Assembly: GCF_002994745.2 (NCBI RefSeq)
Contig: NC_037088.1
Span: forward strand, 54,341,897-54,405,896
Length of the DNA stretch: 64,000 bases
Reading direction: 5' to 3'
From: Rosa chinensis
Taxonomy: Eukaryota > Streptophyta > Magnoliopsida > Rosales > Rosaceae
Positions 46,071 through 57,805 of the stretch are shown piece by piece. Numbering within the stretch: position 1 is the first letter of the stretch; each line of letters begins with the position of its first letter. The translations under genes and the position numbers were made by a program. The notes beneath the pieces were generated by a model, which had not been told where the DNA came from, searched no databases, and was given only the letters and a program-made list of their open reading frames with translations.

Positions 46071-46085
46071 GGTTAATCATTCATA

Positions 46086-46636
46086 CGTGATAAGTTCAGA
46101 TTGCTTCTTTATTAGTGCAGCTAGCAAACTTGCATTAATCCCAAAATTATGGTCTAAACTCTCGTCAGTGAGAACATGGTAGAAATTTTTGGATTTTCAC
46201 ACATGCATACATTCCATTAGGGGCGCGGTTGGTTTCAGAAACAGAGCGTTGATATAAACAAGATAATTGGGTTAAAAACCAATTGTTATTGTACTGGCAT
46301 GGATAACTAAAAATAACATATTAACATATGTTAACCAATCATATATATATATATATATATATATAATATAATATAATATAAAGTTTGAATCAACAAACCA
46401 TTAGAAAATAAGTTAATAATACATCAAGATTCATTTCTCTTATAATAGTCTTATTATAGATCCATCAAGGAGACAGTTGATCGATCTATTTTTGATTAGA
46501 AGAGAATCAATATATCTGATTCTATACGTATAGATTAAGCCATTAAGGTTTGTTTTGCTTACATAAGCAGCGCCTTCTCAACCCTCAATTTCATAGACAT
46601 TAGTTTATAATTCTTAATATTAACACTTTGTGTATA
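46086..46636. other. Gene-free stretch with (TA)n
   Basis: (TA)n at about 46341-46380 grading into (AATAT)n. No exon is seen. Confidence 0.5.
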
Positions 46637-46917
46637 AACAACTAAGGGATTAAATACTAATTATTACCCTATAGTTTGGGTCCAAAATCAGTTCAGTCAT
46701 TGAACTTCTAATTTCATTAAAAACACCCATGCACTTTTAATTTTGATTTAATAGGTCAAATATATTAATCTTTCATTAAGAAATCTGTTAGTTTGCTGAC
46801 GTGGCACAGCTGGAGTTCATGTTTATGACATGGCAATGAGGTAGCATACCAGTTAACTTAGGAGTTTACAAGGGCTTGGTGGGCTCCTTTTTTATGACAT
46901 GTAACATTGTGGTTGAA

Positions 46918-48564
46918 TGAGTACACAATGACCACACCATGCTTACAAGGGGAAAAAGAGGCATTTCTAAGAAAAAATGCTTTCTTTCAGTTGTCTCTCC
47001 TACCTCCACAGATTCAACTAATCCAAACCAAACTGAGCCTGTTAGTTATAAGCTAGCTCTCAAGGTTCCTCAGTGGCAATAAGCCATGCAAGAAGAGTAT
47101 AATGCACTTATGCAGCAACAAACTTGGACTCTTGTGCCTCTACCTCCTGACAAGAATCTTGTGTCATGTAAATGGATCTTCAAAATCAAGAGAAATGCTG
47201 ATGGCACCATTGCTAGACATAAAGCACGTTTAGATGCCAGAGGATTCAGTCAAGAATATGGTGTTGACTATGAAGAAACCTTCTCTCCTGTAGTGCGACA
47301 TACAACTGTCAGACTTATCCTGGGTCTAGCTGCACACTATGGATGGACATTGCATCAGATGGATGTTAAGAACGCCTTCTTGCATGGTAAGCTACATGAG
47401 GAGGTTTACATGTCTCAGCCTGGAGGTTTTGACGATGCTTCTTGTCCATCTCATGTTTGTAAACTGCAGAAATCTCTTTATGGTCTTAAACAAGCACCTA
47501 GAGCATGGAATGACAGATTTACTTCTTTTTTTCCATCCATTGGCTTCAAGTGCTCTCATGCAGATCCATCCTTGTTCATTAAACATTCAGGTTCCTCCAA
47601 AGTCTATCTTCTACTGTATGTTGATGATAGCATATTAACTGGAAACAATGAGCTTTTGATTACTGAGGTTAAACAGGCTCTACAACATGAATTTGATATG
47701 AAGGACTTAGGAGATTTGCATTTCTTTCTCGGCCTAGAGGTTCAGTATGGACCAAATGGTATATTTCTATCTCAACAAAAATATGCCAAAGATCTATTGC
47801 ACAAGGCTGGTATGGATGATTGTCACTCTCATCTCACACCTTGGCAATCAGGGGTCAAACTTCTCAAAGATAGTGGCACACCACTTGCTTCAAGTGATAT
47901 TCCTCATTTTCGAAGTCTAGTTGGTTGCCTTCATTATCTAACGTTTACTAGGCCAGACATTGCATTTAGTGTTAACACTGGTTGTCAATTTCTTCATACT
48001 CCCACTGATGCTCATCTTAATGCTGCCAAACGAATATTAAGGTATGTAAAAGGCACTTTGCATCATGGCATTCTCTTCAAGCGACAAGCTCACAATGAAC
48101 CATTGCTTTTACAAGCCTACTGTGATGCTGATTGGGCTGGAGACCCTAATGACCGACGATCTACAACTGGTTTTGTCATCTTACTGAATCAGTCTCCTAT
48201 TTCATGGTGTAGTAATTAAAAGCAAAATGTTGTGTCTCGATCTTCTACAGAAGCAGAATATAGAAGTATGGCAGATACTACTTCTGAACTTCAATGGCTG
48301 AAGCACCTACTCACTGATTTGCAGCTTCCACTTTCCCAAGTTCCAACTCTTCACTGTGACAACATTTCGGCTTTAGCTTTAACTTCAAACCCTATACATC
48401 ATTCCAAGCTAAAGCATGTAGAAGTTGACGTCCACTTCACCAGAGATAAGGTTAAAGATGGCTCAATCACTCTTCAGTTTGTTTCCACTCTTGAACAACT
48501 TGCTGATTTGTTTACCAAAGGCCTGTGTTCTCCTCAGCATGTATATTCTGTAATAGCTTGATGG
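46918..48564 (+). pseudogene. Ty1/copia reverse transcriptase-RNase H fragment, two nonsense codons
   Basis: One continuous frame begins near HTMLTRGKRGISK (46930s) and runs through SYKLALKVPQWQ and the RT domain (LVSCKWIFKIK, DYEETFSPVV, MDVKNAFLHG, LYGLKQAPRAW and the active-site motif YVDD near 47615-47630). It continues into RNase H (YCDADWAGD, SRSSTEAEYRS, HCDNISAL, HVEVDVHF) and ends at 48561. Two stops interrupt it: TAA at 47078-47080 just before AMQEEYNAL, and TAA at 48217-48219, where the family has SWxSxKQ. Gag, protease and integrase are absent. Otherwise the frame is remarkably open, suggesting recent loss of function. Confidence 0.93.
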
Positions 48565-48594
48565 TGATTTCACCTCCATCCAGCTGAGGGGGGC

Positions 48595-48784
48595 TGTTAG
48601 TGTAAAACGGATTAGAACAATTAGTTAGAAGGTTGTTAGAAGGTTTAATCAAGTTGAATAGATGATTGACAAGTGTCGCATTTTTGTGCATTAGATTAGG
48701 TCTTCTGTTAGTATAAATACTCATGTCCAGCTGTAATAGCGGGCAGTAGTCCAAAATATCATTCTCACCAAAAATTAGTTACAG

Positions 48785-48829
<45 letters not shown>

Positions 48830-48858
48830 GTCTTTTTCAAGCTTAGCTTTCAGTTTCC
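48595..48858 (+). repeat. Copia 3' LTR-like end with (CT)n
   Basis: Directly after the pol stop comes a polypurine tract (GCTGAGGGGGGC), then TGTTAGTGTAAAACGG, the expected 3' LTR start. The segment has a TATA-like motif (AGTATAAATAC, about 48710) and a (TC)n run at 48789-48823, and probably ends near TTTCCACCA at 48858. No partner 5' LTR is visible. Confidence 0.65.
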
Positions 48859-49264
48859 ACCATTAGAAATATATTAAAAACTTTTTATTTGATAGCTTTC
48901 TAATAGTGGGACCCACTCCTAAGCTGACTATACATGCTACCTCATCGCCACGTCATAAAATATAAGCCCCACATGAACTACATCAGTAAGTTAATGGATT
49001 CACTTAACAAAATACTAATGGATTTGACTTAATGTATCAAAATTGAAAGTGCATGGGTGTCTTTGATAAAATTAGAAGTTTATAAACTGAATTAATTTTG
49101 GACCCAAACTACATGGTAATAACCAATATTTAGCCTAACAATTAATGAGCAGGGTTTGATCCCCTTGAACAAAAAAAAAAAAATGTAAAAACAATTTATA
49201 TCGAATTTATATAGAGATAGAAGTTTCTTTTTAGTTTTTTGTATTAAAAATGTCAGATCATTTA

Positions 49265-49792
49265 TATATATTTTTTTATCGAGATCACACGGTTCTTTAA
49301 AGACTTCAGGCTAGTTTGGGATTGCTGTGACTTTTAAAAAAAACTGTTGCTGCTATGTTATGAGAATAATCAGCTGTGAATTAAAACAATTTTGTGTTTG
49401 GTAAATAATATTTTTAAAAGTGTTGTCAATACATAAAACAACTGCAGAGTGTGTTTTGATCTACAACAGCTTCTAAAAGCAACCTCTGGGCTGCTTCTAA
49501 AATCTACTGCTAGTGACCTATAACTTTCATTTAAAGCTGCTTTTTATTTACTTACCAAACACAATAAAATCTAAAATTTTGAACAAAAACTGATTTTTTT
49601 TTTAAAGTGAAGCATCCCAAACGGGGCCTTCCTTGGCCCAAAAACTAATCTGTGCCGGGGGATCATGTTAGAACGCTTCCTCCTCTGGATATATTGAGAT
49701 TTAACTTCAATAAGTGTCGGTGGGATTCGAACTCGACTGTGGGGGTTCCATACTAGGGGCTCTTGCCAATTCAACCACCACATGTGGTGGTT
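49265..49792 (-). mobile_element. tRNA-derived SINE, split by a MITE
   Basis: Reading the minus strand from 49792, a tRNA-like head has a box A (TGGTTGAATTGG) and box B (AGTTCGAATCCC). The body TTGAAGTTAAATCTCAATAT..GATCCCCCGGCACAG follows, and the tail CTTTAAAGAACCGTGTGATC..AAAAAAA ends at about 49265. TSD AGATCATTTA is at 49255-49264 and 49793-49802. Removing the MITE at 49308-49628 joins GGGCCAAGGAA to GTCTTTAAAG, leaving a SINE of about 205 bp. Confidence 0.85.
49308..49628. mobile_element. PIF/Harbinger-like MITE, 321 bp, inside the SINE
   Basis: Left end AGGCTAGTTTGGGATTGCTG, right end (inward) GGCCCCGTTTGGGATGCTTC, TSD TTC at 49305-49307 and 49629-49631. AAAGC/GCTTTT-rich interior with foldback potential. 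GGCCCCGTTTGGGA termini are typical of plant Tourist-like or hAT-like MITEs. The 3-bp duplication favours the former. Confidence 0.82.
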
Positions 49793-49802
49793 AGATCATT
49801 TA

Positions 49803-50198
49803 AAATTAATCAAATTACAACGAAAGATACAATGAAATGTAAATAGTGACAATGAGTTGGATATTGTTTTGATTGGGGGAGTCTGTTACATAATTGATCT
49901 AGTTGAGGAGTCTATTAGGTAATTGATTGGGGGCAGCAGTTTTGTTTTTTTTTCTTCAATGGGGGCAGCAGCAGCTTATGTTCTCGATCTGTTTTTACCC
50001 CGTTTGTTTTGTTAATGAAATTCCATTTGAATAAAATAAAAAAATCATAATATGTTAAATAACGGTTTTATGATTTGTTGATTGCTTCAGCAATTATGCC
50101 ATCGACAGTTCTTCCACAGATAAGTGCCTATCACCAACAGTTACGTGGTCTACCAGTAGATCACTCATCAATAAGAAGTGAGATTTTTTTCGTTAAGC
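49803..50198. other. Upstream region of MIR172, no gene
   Basis: No exon or bounded element. It likely includes part of the MIR172 promoter. Confidence 0.45.
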
Positions 50199-50286
50199 CT
50201 ATAAATACGTTGGCTAAACACACAGAAACTCCATCCATCCAGCAGTGACGGAAATATTCCCCAGAAAGAGGTCCTGTGTATATAAA
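50199..50286 (+). promoter_or_regulatory. MIR172 promoter: two TATA boxes
   Basis: CTATAAATA at 50199-50207 and TATATAAA at 50279-50286, both in good plant TATA form, precede a long pyrimidine (CT-rich) leader at about 50305-50402. Such leaders are common at plant transcript starts. Transcription could begin near 50235 and/or near 50315. This places the start about 650-700 bases upstream of the miR172 hairpin, allowing an intron in the primary transcript. Confidence 0.65.
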
Positions 50287-50938
50287 CACCTCGAACAAAC
50301 CCTTCCTCTCTCACCTACTCTTCTCGCTCTCCTCTCTTCTCTCTTCTCTCTTCTCATCCTCTCTCTCTCCCTCTGACTCTCTGTCTTCTCTCTTTCTTTT
50401 GTGTTTCTCTCGTCTGCAGTGTTTAACAGGAATATATAGATCTCGAGCAGTCTCCTTCTTGTGAGTGAAGTTAGTAATATTTGATTGTATTATTCCTCTC
50501 AAACTTTTGCTTCGTTTGTTCCTCATCTTCTTCGTCATATCTTTACAATCGTACTGTATCACCCACAACCACAATTCTCTGAAACCCAGTATCCATAAAT
50601 TCCAAAAGGAAAAGTTGTTGGTACTGTTAGCTTTTCGTGATATAAAATAAAAACCAATATTTCATTTTTTTAAAAAAATTTCCCCATCTTTTGAGGATTT
50701 TTTGTTGCTAGCTGTTGTTGTTTGTATTCAATTAGGGCTCGCTCAGGTCATTTTACGCTCTTTTCTTTGTTAGATCCCACTTAACCACGTCAGCCAATGC
50801 TTAAAGCTGACGAACACATACACAACCAAAAGAAAAAGAAAAAAACTTCTGCGCGCATTATTTGTACTTTTTTTTTTTGTCTTCTTAAGTACGTGAAATA
50901 TTCCTTCTTCTCTCTCGCCCAGAAGACAAATTGATTGA

Positions 50939-51076
50939 TGCAGTCATTGTTTGCTGGTGCAGCATCATCCAGATTCACAAGTGTTAATATTGACATCATC
51001 ATTTGAATCTTGAGATGTCTTGATCGGAGTTGAGAATCTTGATGATGCTGCATCAGCCATATATGACTATATATGC
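50939..51076 (+). ncRNA. MIR172: MIR172 microRNA precursor
   Basis: Mature miR172 is read at 51033-51053 on the 3' arm (AGAATCTTGATGATGCTGCA plus T), identical to the conserved angiosperm sequence as I know it. The star strand is at 50959-50979 on the 5' arm (GCAGCATCATCCAGATTCAC plus A). It pairs with the mature strand with the usual overhang and carries a C in place of the common A at position 12. The stem continues below (TTGCTGG/CAGCCA, AGTCAT/ATGACT) and the loop region is about 53 bases. miR172 directs cleavage and translational repression of AP2/TOE-class transcription factors, controlling phase change, flowering and floral organ identity. Upstream TATA boxes and leader support an active locus. 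The member number cannot be assigned. Confidence 0.95.
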
Positions 51077-54000
51077 CCGCTGGAAGCTGCAAAAATATTT
51101 TCCAGATTCTGAAATCCAAACTAACAAGGTGAAGTACTCTTGCCAAATTATAGTATACCCCTCATCTTTCCTTAGCTTTACATAATCTTATGGGTTTTTC
51201 TTGCTCCCTCTAACTACTGCTACTAAATGTTAATGGGATCGATCTTCTTTATTTGAACAAATATGGGCTTCGTTTTGTTTCAGTTTCCATGTCCATAGAT
51301 TTTAAACGGAAAAATATATACAAGGGGTAGGTGATACGGTTGGGTTTCTTAGATAGGGTTTTTGATTGTCCACAGAACTAAAGGGTAAGTTTAATTAGGG
51401 TTTTGGTTTGTCATGGAAAGAAGAATTTCTGCTGATTTATCGAGTACATTTGATTTTTGGGTTTCTTCCAGTTGGTTTTGTGGTTCATGTCTGAAGTTTT
51501 TGGATCTACGAAAATTGGGAGTTTCTTTAACACTTTTGGATGAATCAAATTAATAATGGTGGGGCAACTATTTAATGTCAGATTTAGTACTCTTCATATG
51601 TATCTATTTCCAGGTTATAGATAAATAGTAATTTATCCTTAACAAATCGAATCATGTTGATAGAGTAAGCAGTCAATTAGTTTAGCTGAAGCTAAATAAG
51701 CCTATGTTTCTCCCTGCCTACCTTCTTCATTAAGAATTAACTCACACCCCCAATTGCGTTGAAATCGATCCATCACAGACCTGTCTGAGACCAAATCTAC
51801 TGCCAATTAATATAGGTCATGTTTTCTGTAATTGAAAGGGATTATGCAGTGGGGAGTAAAACCTGAGATAGCTAGTTATTATATGTATGTAATCGATAAA
51901 TTAATTTAAGTTCTTTACTTTTGAACATGTTCCAAGCAGCTCAGCTGCAGCTAGCTAGCTAATTGGTATACTGAAATTATGAAGTTTTGTGTTTTTGGTC
52001 GTTAAATTATGGCGTTTTTGTCATCTCTATGGCATGCATATATGCACCTATATATGTCTGCGTCCTATATATTATAACTAAGCTTGATTATATTTCATGC
52101 AATTATATATAATGTGCTTAGTTAAGCTTCTCTCAGACTGATGATTAATTGTACGTTGAGGAATCTTCTAAATCCTCATTGCTTAACTTCACCAACAAGC
52201 ATAACTACTGGCTGCTAGGACTTGGGAAGAGTGTAACGTAAATATTGTTGATCAACTGGTTGTTAATTCATGTTTACATCTATAAAGTGATAGATAGATA
52301 ATAGATATATATGTGCTCACACAATATTGAAGCATCCAACCAATGGTTAGAGATGCTCCCAGCTCCGTGAGTACTTTTGTAAGTTGTAAGGTAAAATTTC
52401 ACATTTTGATGTAGGATTGTCTCCACCTCTCTGGGTATGAGTTGAAGCTTCACCCAGGACTCAAAAAAGTGAAACATGATTACTTATGGTCTTTTATCTT
52501 GTTTTCCCATAGGAAACTTGTATGATCTAAAGTAAAGAGGTAGCAGCATCATACAAGAACAATATATAGTAAGGTTCAGTTTTACCTTAAATTGCAAGTG
52601 ACTACGTTGAGATTTTCCCTTTCGAGGAAACTAGGGGTTTTCTTTTTCTGCAATTAGTAACATTCTGTTACATTCTTCGCTGAAAGCTACTTTATCTCTT
52701 AAGCACTCTGGAGTCTAGATATCAGAAAAATTGAAGATTAAATTTTCTTAAATTGATCAGAGATTGCATTGAGATGAATCAAGCAGTAGTAGGAATATCT
52801 AGACCCCAAGAGCCAACAAGTTACTGTAGAAATTGAACTGGTAAATTAATGTAGCATAGAACAGTTATGAAGAAGAATCTTGAGCCATGTCATGTGGGAC
52901 ATTGGTGACAAGATCGAGCTTGGCTGTTATGTCATTTAATTTGACAAGTGAAAGGAAGGGAAACGAATCATTCATACTTCTCAAGGTCCACAAGATAATT
53001 TGTTGTATCATCCCAAAACAAAGTTGCTGCTTCTGCATATATGCTGTGCAAATAATGCATATAAGCTTAGCTAGAATGATATAGGGTTGTATGCCTTCGC
53101 CGAATTTGAGTTGAAGTTTAAGCTGCGAGATGCACTGTTTTTGTATAGATTTTTAATTTATTTTTTTTTAAGTGTTCGTGGATGATATAAATCTAAAATC
53201 TAAGTTCATTTGCCACTTTTTTGTTCTAAATTTGAACTTAATGTTACTAATGTTCCTAACATGCACCATGACTAGTAGGCGTGTGTAAACGTTCTATTTT
53301 TCGTGTAGTGATTTTGCTGGTGAATATGCTTGATACGAATAATTATACGTCAACCAAGAGTTCAAGAGTATATTACCTAGGAATTACGATTTAGCTCCTG
53401 AAATTCAGACTCTGCCAAAAGTCACACTCAAGCATTTTTATTTCATAACAAACAATTAGTTACATCAAGCAACAATTTGATAAATTCACTGTTGAGCATT
53501 GCCACATGGTGTATTTAATGTAAAAAAAAAAAAAATTCCAACGAACATAACTTTGCTGTGACCAAACTACATTTTTCAGGTTATTTATATATTTAAATAA
53601 CTTGAACGTTAAATATCGTAGGCTCCTCCTTCTAATTTATTCTGTCTTTTTCTTATTAAAAAAAAAAAACTTCAATTTTCAAGTCCTCAACCCTTCCTCA
53701 TTAACAATTTTTAAATAAAAACCTTAATAACTACTACCAAAAATAAGAGGTAATTAATTTTTTTTGATAACTATACATTACATATTTCCATCTATCTATA
53801 AGAATGAGGTACAGTTGTTAGTCATAAACAATGGCCTGCCTACTAAGTTAAGTTAAATAAGTTCAAGAAAGCACATGTCATTAAAGGTAACCTGAATCTT
53901 GAATGAGATAACTTAAGCAATCTTATAACACAAAAGGTAATCTAATACTACACCTTTTTCTATGATAAGATTGCATGTAAGTCATCTTTCAGCTCCTTTT

Positions 54001-55539
54001 AATTAATTAGTAACCTCCATGCTTGCATGTGCATGTCTAGTTTATAGAAATATTTTAGTAACATATTTTACATTTCCCACTCTCTTTAATCCCAAACGAA
54101 AAATCTTTAGATTGTTTAATTGGCTCGTGACTCTAAAAATATGAAAGTTTCTCCTTTAAATTGCCTTTTCCCCTTGAATAATGCATGACTTCTCATAGTG
54201 CAAACTCGAGCTAATTAGCCTAGTAATTAATAGTGATCCTTGATTTCAGGAACTCATAAACCTAGTTAATTAGATTGAAGCTGTCAAGAGTGTTTGATAG
54301 TGTTTTAAAATATTGAAATTTTGAAGACGTAAATTGTTGGAATAAGTCAATTTATAAAACATTCTGTAAATAGTGATTAATATTCTAACATTTTATGCCT
54401 TCAGAGTTTCAATTAATACTCAAGATCAGGAGTATGACATATGTTTAACCTTTCGGTCATTTTTTTTTTTTTTTGAATAGAAGCTCTCAGTCTTCTTAAT
54501 CTGAAAGAAATTGATCGATCCTACTCAGATTATTTAGGATCTAATTGGGCAAGACTGGATCCATCTCTATAATAGAGCTAGCTAGCATCACTACTTAATG
54601 AGAGTTATATATGATTACAGGCAGTGATGAAAATAAGACTGCAAGACCAATTCCTATATTTTAGATGCAATTAATTATACTATTGGCTTCTAAATACATT
54701 TGAAATCTTCCACTTACTATACATATATGTCAAAATGCAAAAAGGTTCTCGCTCTTGGTGGACCAAATTAAGTTTATTGATTCCCTTTTGTGGGGGGATG
54801 TGGTTTAAGAATTGTAATGTCTATTCCAATGTGGGCTGCTGCGACCACCAATAATTAAAGGAAACCGTACTGTGTTCATGTAATGCCCTGTGATAAAAGT
54901 TAATATTTCAGATCAGTTCGATAATTGCTAAATTCACATAAAACTTCCAGTAAAATTTGTTCATAGTTTTTCCTTTAGGTCTAATGAATGGAAACCATGC
55001 ACTCTAGTTTTTATTAGTTAGATTTTAGTGTATATTAGAGGTTCATGATATAATAAATATATAGTCTTATAGACACCAAAAGCAAGGTCATCAAAAGCAT
55101 AAGGGCAGTTTTTAACTCAGTGCATGCAGCGTCAGGTGTTTAAATGACTGAGCTTTAGCTTCAACTTTAATAATCTTTTCCTGTGAATTTTCTGCATTCT
55201 GCAATGGCAGTACTATGCCTCAGTAAACTGTCTGCTTATTTATGTTTTTTTTTAAAATATGCTTCTGTTCAAATCACAGAAAATTTGGGATAAGCGTTTG
55301 AGTAAACTAAATTGAATCCTAAACTTTGAGGATCTGGACTCTTTACGAGTCTGATCATTCGCACCTAAGTTATGGGATACCAAGATGATTAATGGTCCCT
55401 TTGAAAAAAAAAAAGAAAAAAAAAAGAGCTTTAGCAGTAGCAGTGCATATATGATATATGGGACTGTAAGCAAATCGATTTGCACCACTTCTTTGGTTCT
55501 AAGTTCTAACCATGCATTCGTATTCAATAATTTTCACAC
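51077..55539. other. Gene-free stretch
   Basis: About 4.5 kb with no recognisable exon, RNA gene or bounded element. The first few hundred bases are probably the rest of the primary miR172 transcript. A/T runs occur at about 53521-53534, 53657-53669 and 54459-54474. Confidence 0.5.
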
Positions 55540-55750
55540 CAGAAACAGTACAGTACAGAAGAGGAAACAGAGGAAGATATATTGATGCATGGGTCGGCAT
55601 TGGTCATGGCCCCATGAAGATTGCAGCACAGCATGATCGCTTTTTTAAGCGTACGATTGATACCCTTGCCCGACATGGTGTGTTCCCACCTCGATCACCT
55701 ACACAGTGGTACTATTACAGCTTAAAAAGTATATATAACTTATATAGTTA
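55540..55750 (+). other. Coding-like fragment of unknown identity
   Basis: One frame reads GNRGRYIDAWVGIGHGPMKI, AAQHDRFFKRTIDTLARHGV and FPPRSPTQWYYYS before a stop. Composition (balanced, with Trp, His and Gly) is far more protein-like than surrounding frames, and base composition shifts to GC-richer over 55585-55715. I do not recognise the family. It may be a relic exon or a transposon fragment. Confidence 0.35.
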
Positions 55751-55790
55751 CATTTCCATTAAAAAAAAAACTGATATATATACATAATAT

Positions 55791-56774
55791 AGGGTGGTGC
55801 TATTCACACACTAATTTTCTCTATTCACACACCTCCTCTATTTTTCTATTACTTTAATTCAATTTATTGTTATAAATTACCCTAACTAACCTCTCTTAAA
55901 ATTTTGATTATTTTTCTTTTTTTCTATTTAGCAAGTCAGTCATGAATCAATTATCGTCTAAATTGCAAAGTTTGTCCTCATACGAGTAGAAGAGGTAAGA
56001 AACATGTTTTACTCCTTTGTTGTCTGGGCCTCTGGGGTTCCAATATTGCACCTAACTTATTAAAGTTTCTCGTCTCTTATATATTGACAATAAGCCATTT
56101 TCAAATGTAATATGCAAATTTACAAAATTTCTAGGTACAACAAAAAAAAAAACAAAAAAAGCGAAAATTGGACAATGTTATGAAACTCTTAATATAATGT
56201 ATTTGAGATAACTGCATTGAAAGAACACTCACCCATAAATAAAAGTTCAACATTAGGCTGAAAAAAAAAACTAGACTTCAGTACATTATTTCCGGTGTGT
56301 AACAAGTAGATCCTATGCAATAATATCTCACATGTTGCAAAATTGCATCCAAAGAAAATACAATAGCACTCCAGTTAAAAGATTGTTGTTACGTAATGGC
56401 ACTACGAATCTGCAACAAAACATAAACAGAAAGAGCAAAATGTTAGTCAATGCAGGGTTTTATAATGGATATCAGTAGTCACATAAACTTTATTGATTAC
56501 TTCCTCATGACCCAAAACTTAACTTCTACGTGCAAAATCTAAAGATCATGGTCAAAATAAGAAGGAATCACAAAGAGTTTTAAAGTCCTCGTCTGCGGGA
56601 AAATAAGGATTTAGAACTTGACGATGATTGAGTTGTAAAATAGAAAAAAAAAAAAAATTAGAATTGTAAGGGATGGTAGTTAGGGTAATTTATAAAAATA
56701 AATTGAATTAAAGTAATAGAAAAATAGAGGGGGTGTGTGAATAGAGAAAATGGGTGTGTGAATAGCACCACCCT
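55791..56774. mobile_element. Long-TIR (MULE-type) non-autonomous element, 984 bp
   Basis: Arms of about 110 bp: AGGGTGGTGCTATTCACACA, then CTCTATTCACACACCTCCTC and TACTTTAATTCAATTTAT on the left, mirrored exactly in order on the right (AAATTGAATTAAAGTA, GGGTGTGTGAATAGAG, TGTGTGAATAGCACCACCCT). The interior has no ORF over 60 codons. I found no clean TSD. Confidence 0.8.
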
Positions 56775-57805
56775 TTCAATTTTATCCAATCCATAAATTA
56801 ATAATTTGAACATTCGGTGTGAAATTACCTTCGAACTCCTCAAACTTAGTTATGACCAACTCTATGTTTTGATTTGAATGTTTTGAATTTACCTCGTGTG
56901 TGTGTGTGGATGTGGCATTTTAGATATAGTCAAGTTTGAGTGATGCTAACGTTGGAGTTGTACTGTTCTTCTTTGAGACCACAAAGTGTAGTAGTAAGTA
57001 ATGACAACATTATAAACCGATAGATGTTGTACAAATTAACGTTAGCTTTCTGGTAATAGCTAATCCTGTACCGCGTAATAATTTCCAGCTGTATAATTTT
57101 CGCTCTTCATAATTATGGATCTAGCTGGGGAAGCTTTAGATATATATGCCAAATGATCATGAATTCTCAATATTAATGGCATTTGGAACCTATTTGTAGT
57201 CATAGGTTGCGCCATTTAAGTTGTGCAGGCTAGCTACAGCTATTAGCTTGAATCCAAATTGGTTGAGGCAAGATCACTCGGATATTGAAGATCACCGGTC
57301 GGATTTTATTGTCTGTTCAATAACTGGTGAGAAATTCATTTCGTCTTTATAATTTCATACGTACCAAATATGTGAAAATATGAAAATGCAAGCTAGCGAT
57401 CGATGAACTATATGTTTAATGTACGTATAACATTCATGTATTTATTAACGAAATTAACTTAAAAGATCTCCTTAGCTTTATCATTTATTTCATACAATAC
57501 ATACACATATAAATACTCAAGCATACAAAGCCAACTAACTGTCAGAAATAATGCCAGTTAAAAACATCGAGGGTTTAGCCTTTAGTATCGTAATTGATTG
57601 TATTTGCATTATTGTTACAATAATCCTCGATCTTTAACTTTTTGCTCTAGTAAAGTCTCTGGAGATTAATAACTATCGTGTACGAGATTGGGCATTGGTG
57701 AGCCTTTTGAGATTCCTTACCTCCAAGATTCAGAACTTCATAATTTCATAAACATATTGCGATAGCTCAATGAATGTAAATCACATAATTTAATATGTAA
57801 GAGCA
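56775..57805. other. Gene-free stretch
   Basis: A (GT)n run lies near 56897-56910. No exon or bounded element is seen. Confidence 0.45.

Larger units (their letters stand above)
46646..49136. mobile_element. Mutator-like element with about 220-bp TIRs, carrying a copia fragment
   Basis: Left arm about 46646-46880, right arm about 48890-49136. Shared landmarks are TAGTTTGGGTCCAAAAT, CACCCATGCACTTT, AATTTTGAT and GGCAATGAGGTAGCAT/GGCGATGAGGTAGCAT. Flanks AACAACTAA (46637-46645) and AACAATTAA (49137-49145) are a 9-bp TSD with one change, the Mutator signature. The interior is almost entirely the copia RT fragment, so either the copia element inserted or its piece was captured. Confidence 0.83.

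Noticed and set aside
47086..48561. Reverse transcriptase as a possible domesticated host gene
   Set aside because: Two in-frame stops, an adjacent polypurine tract and LTR, and enclosure in a Mutator-like element all point to a copia relic.
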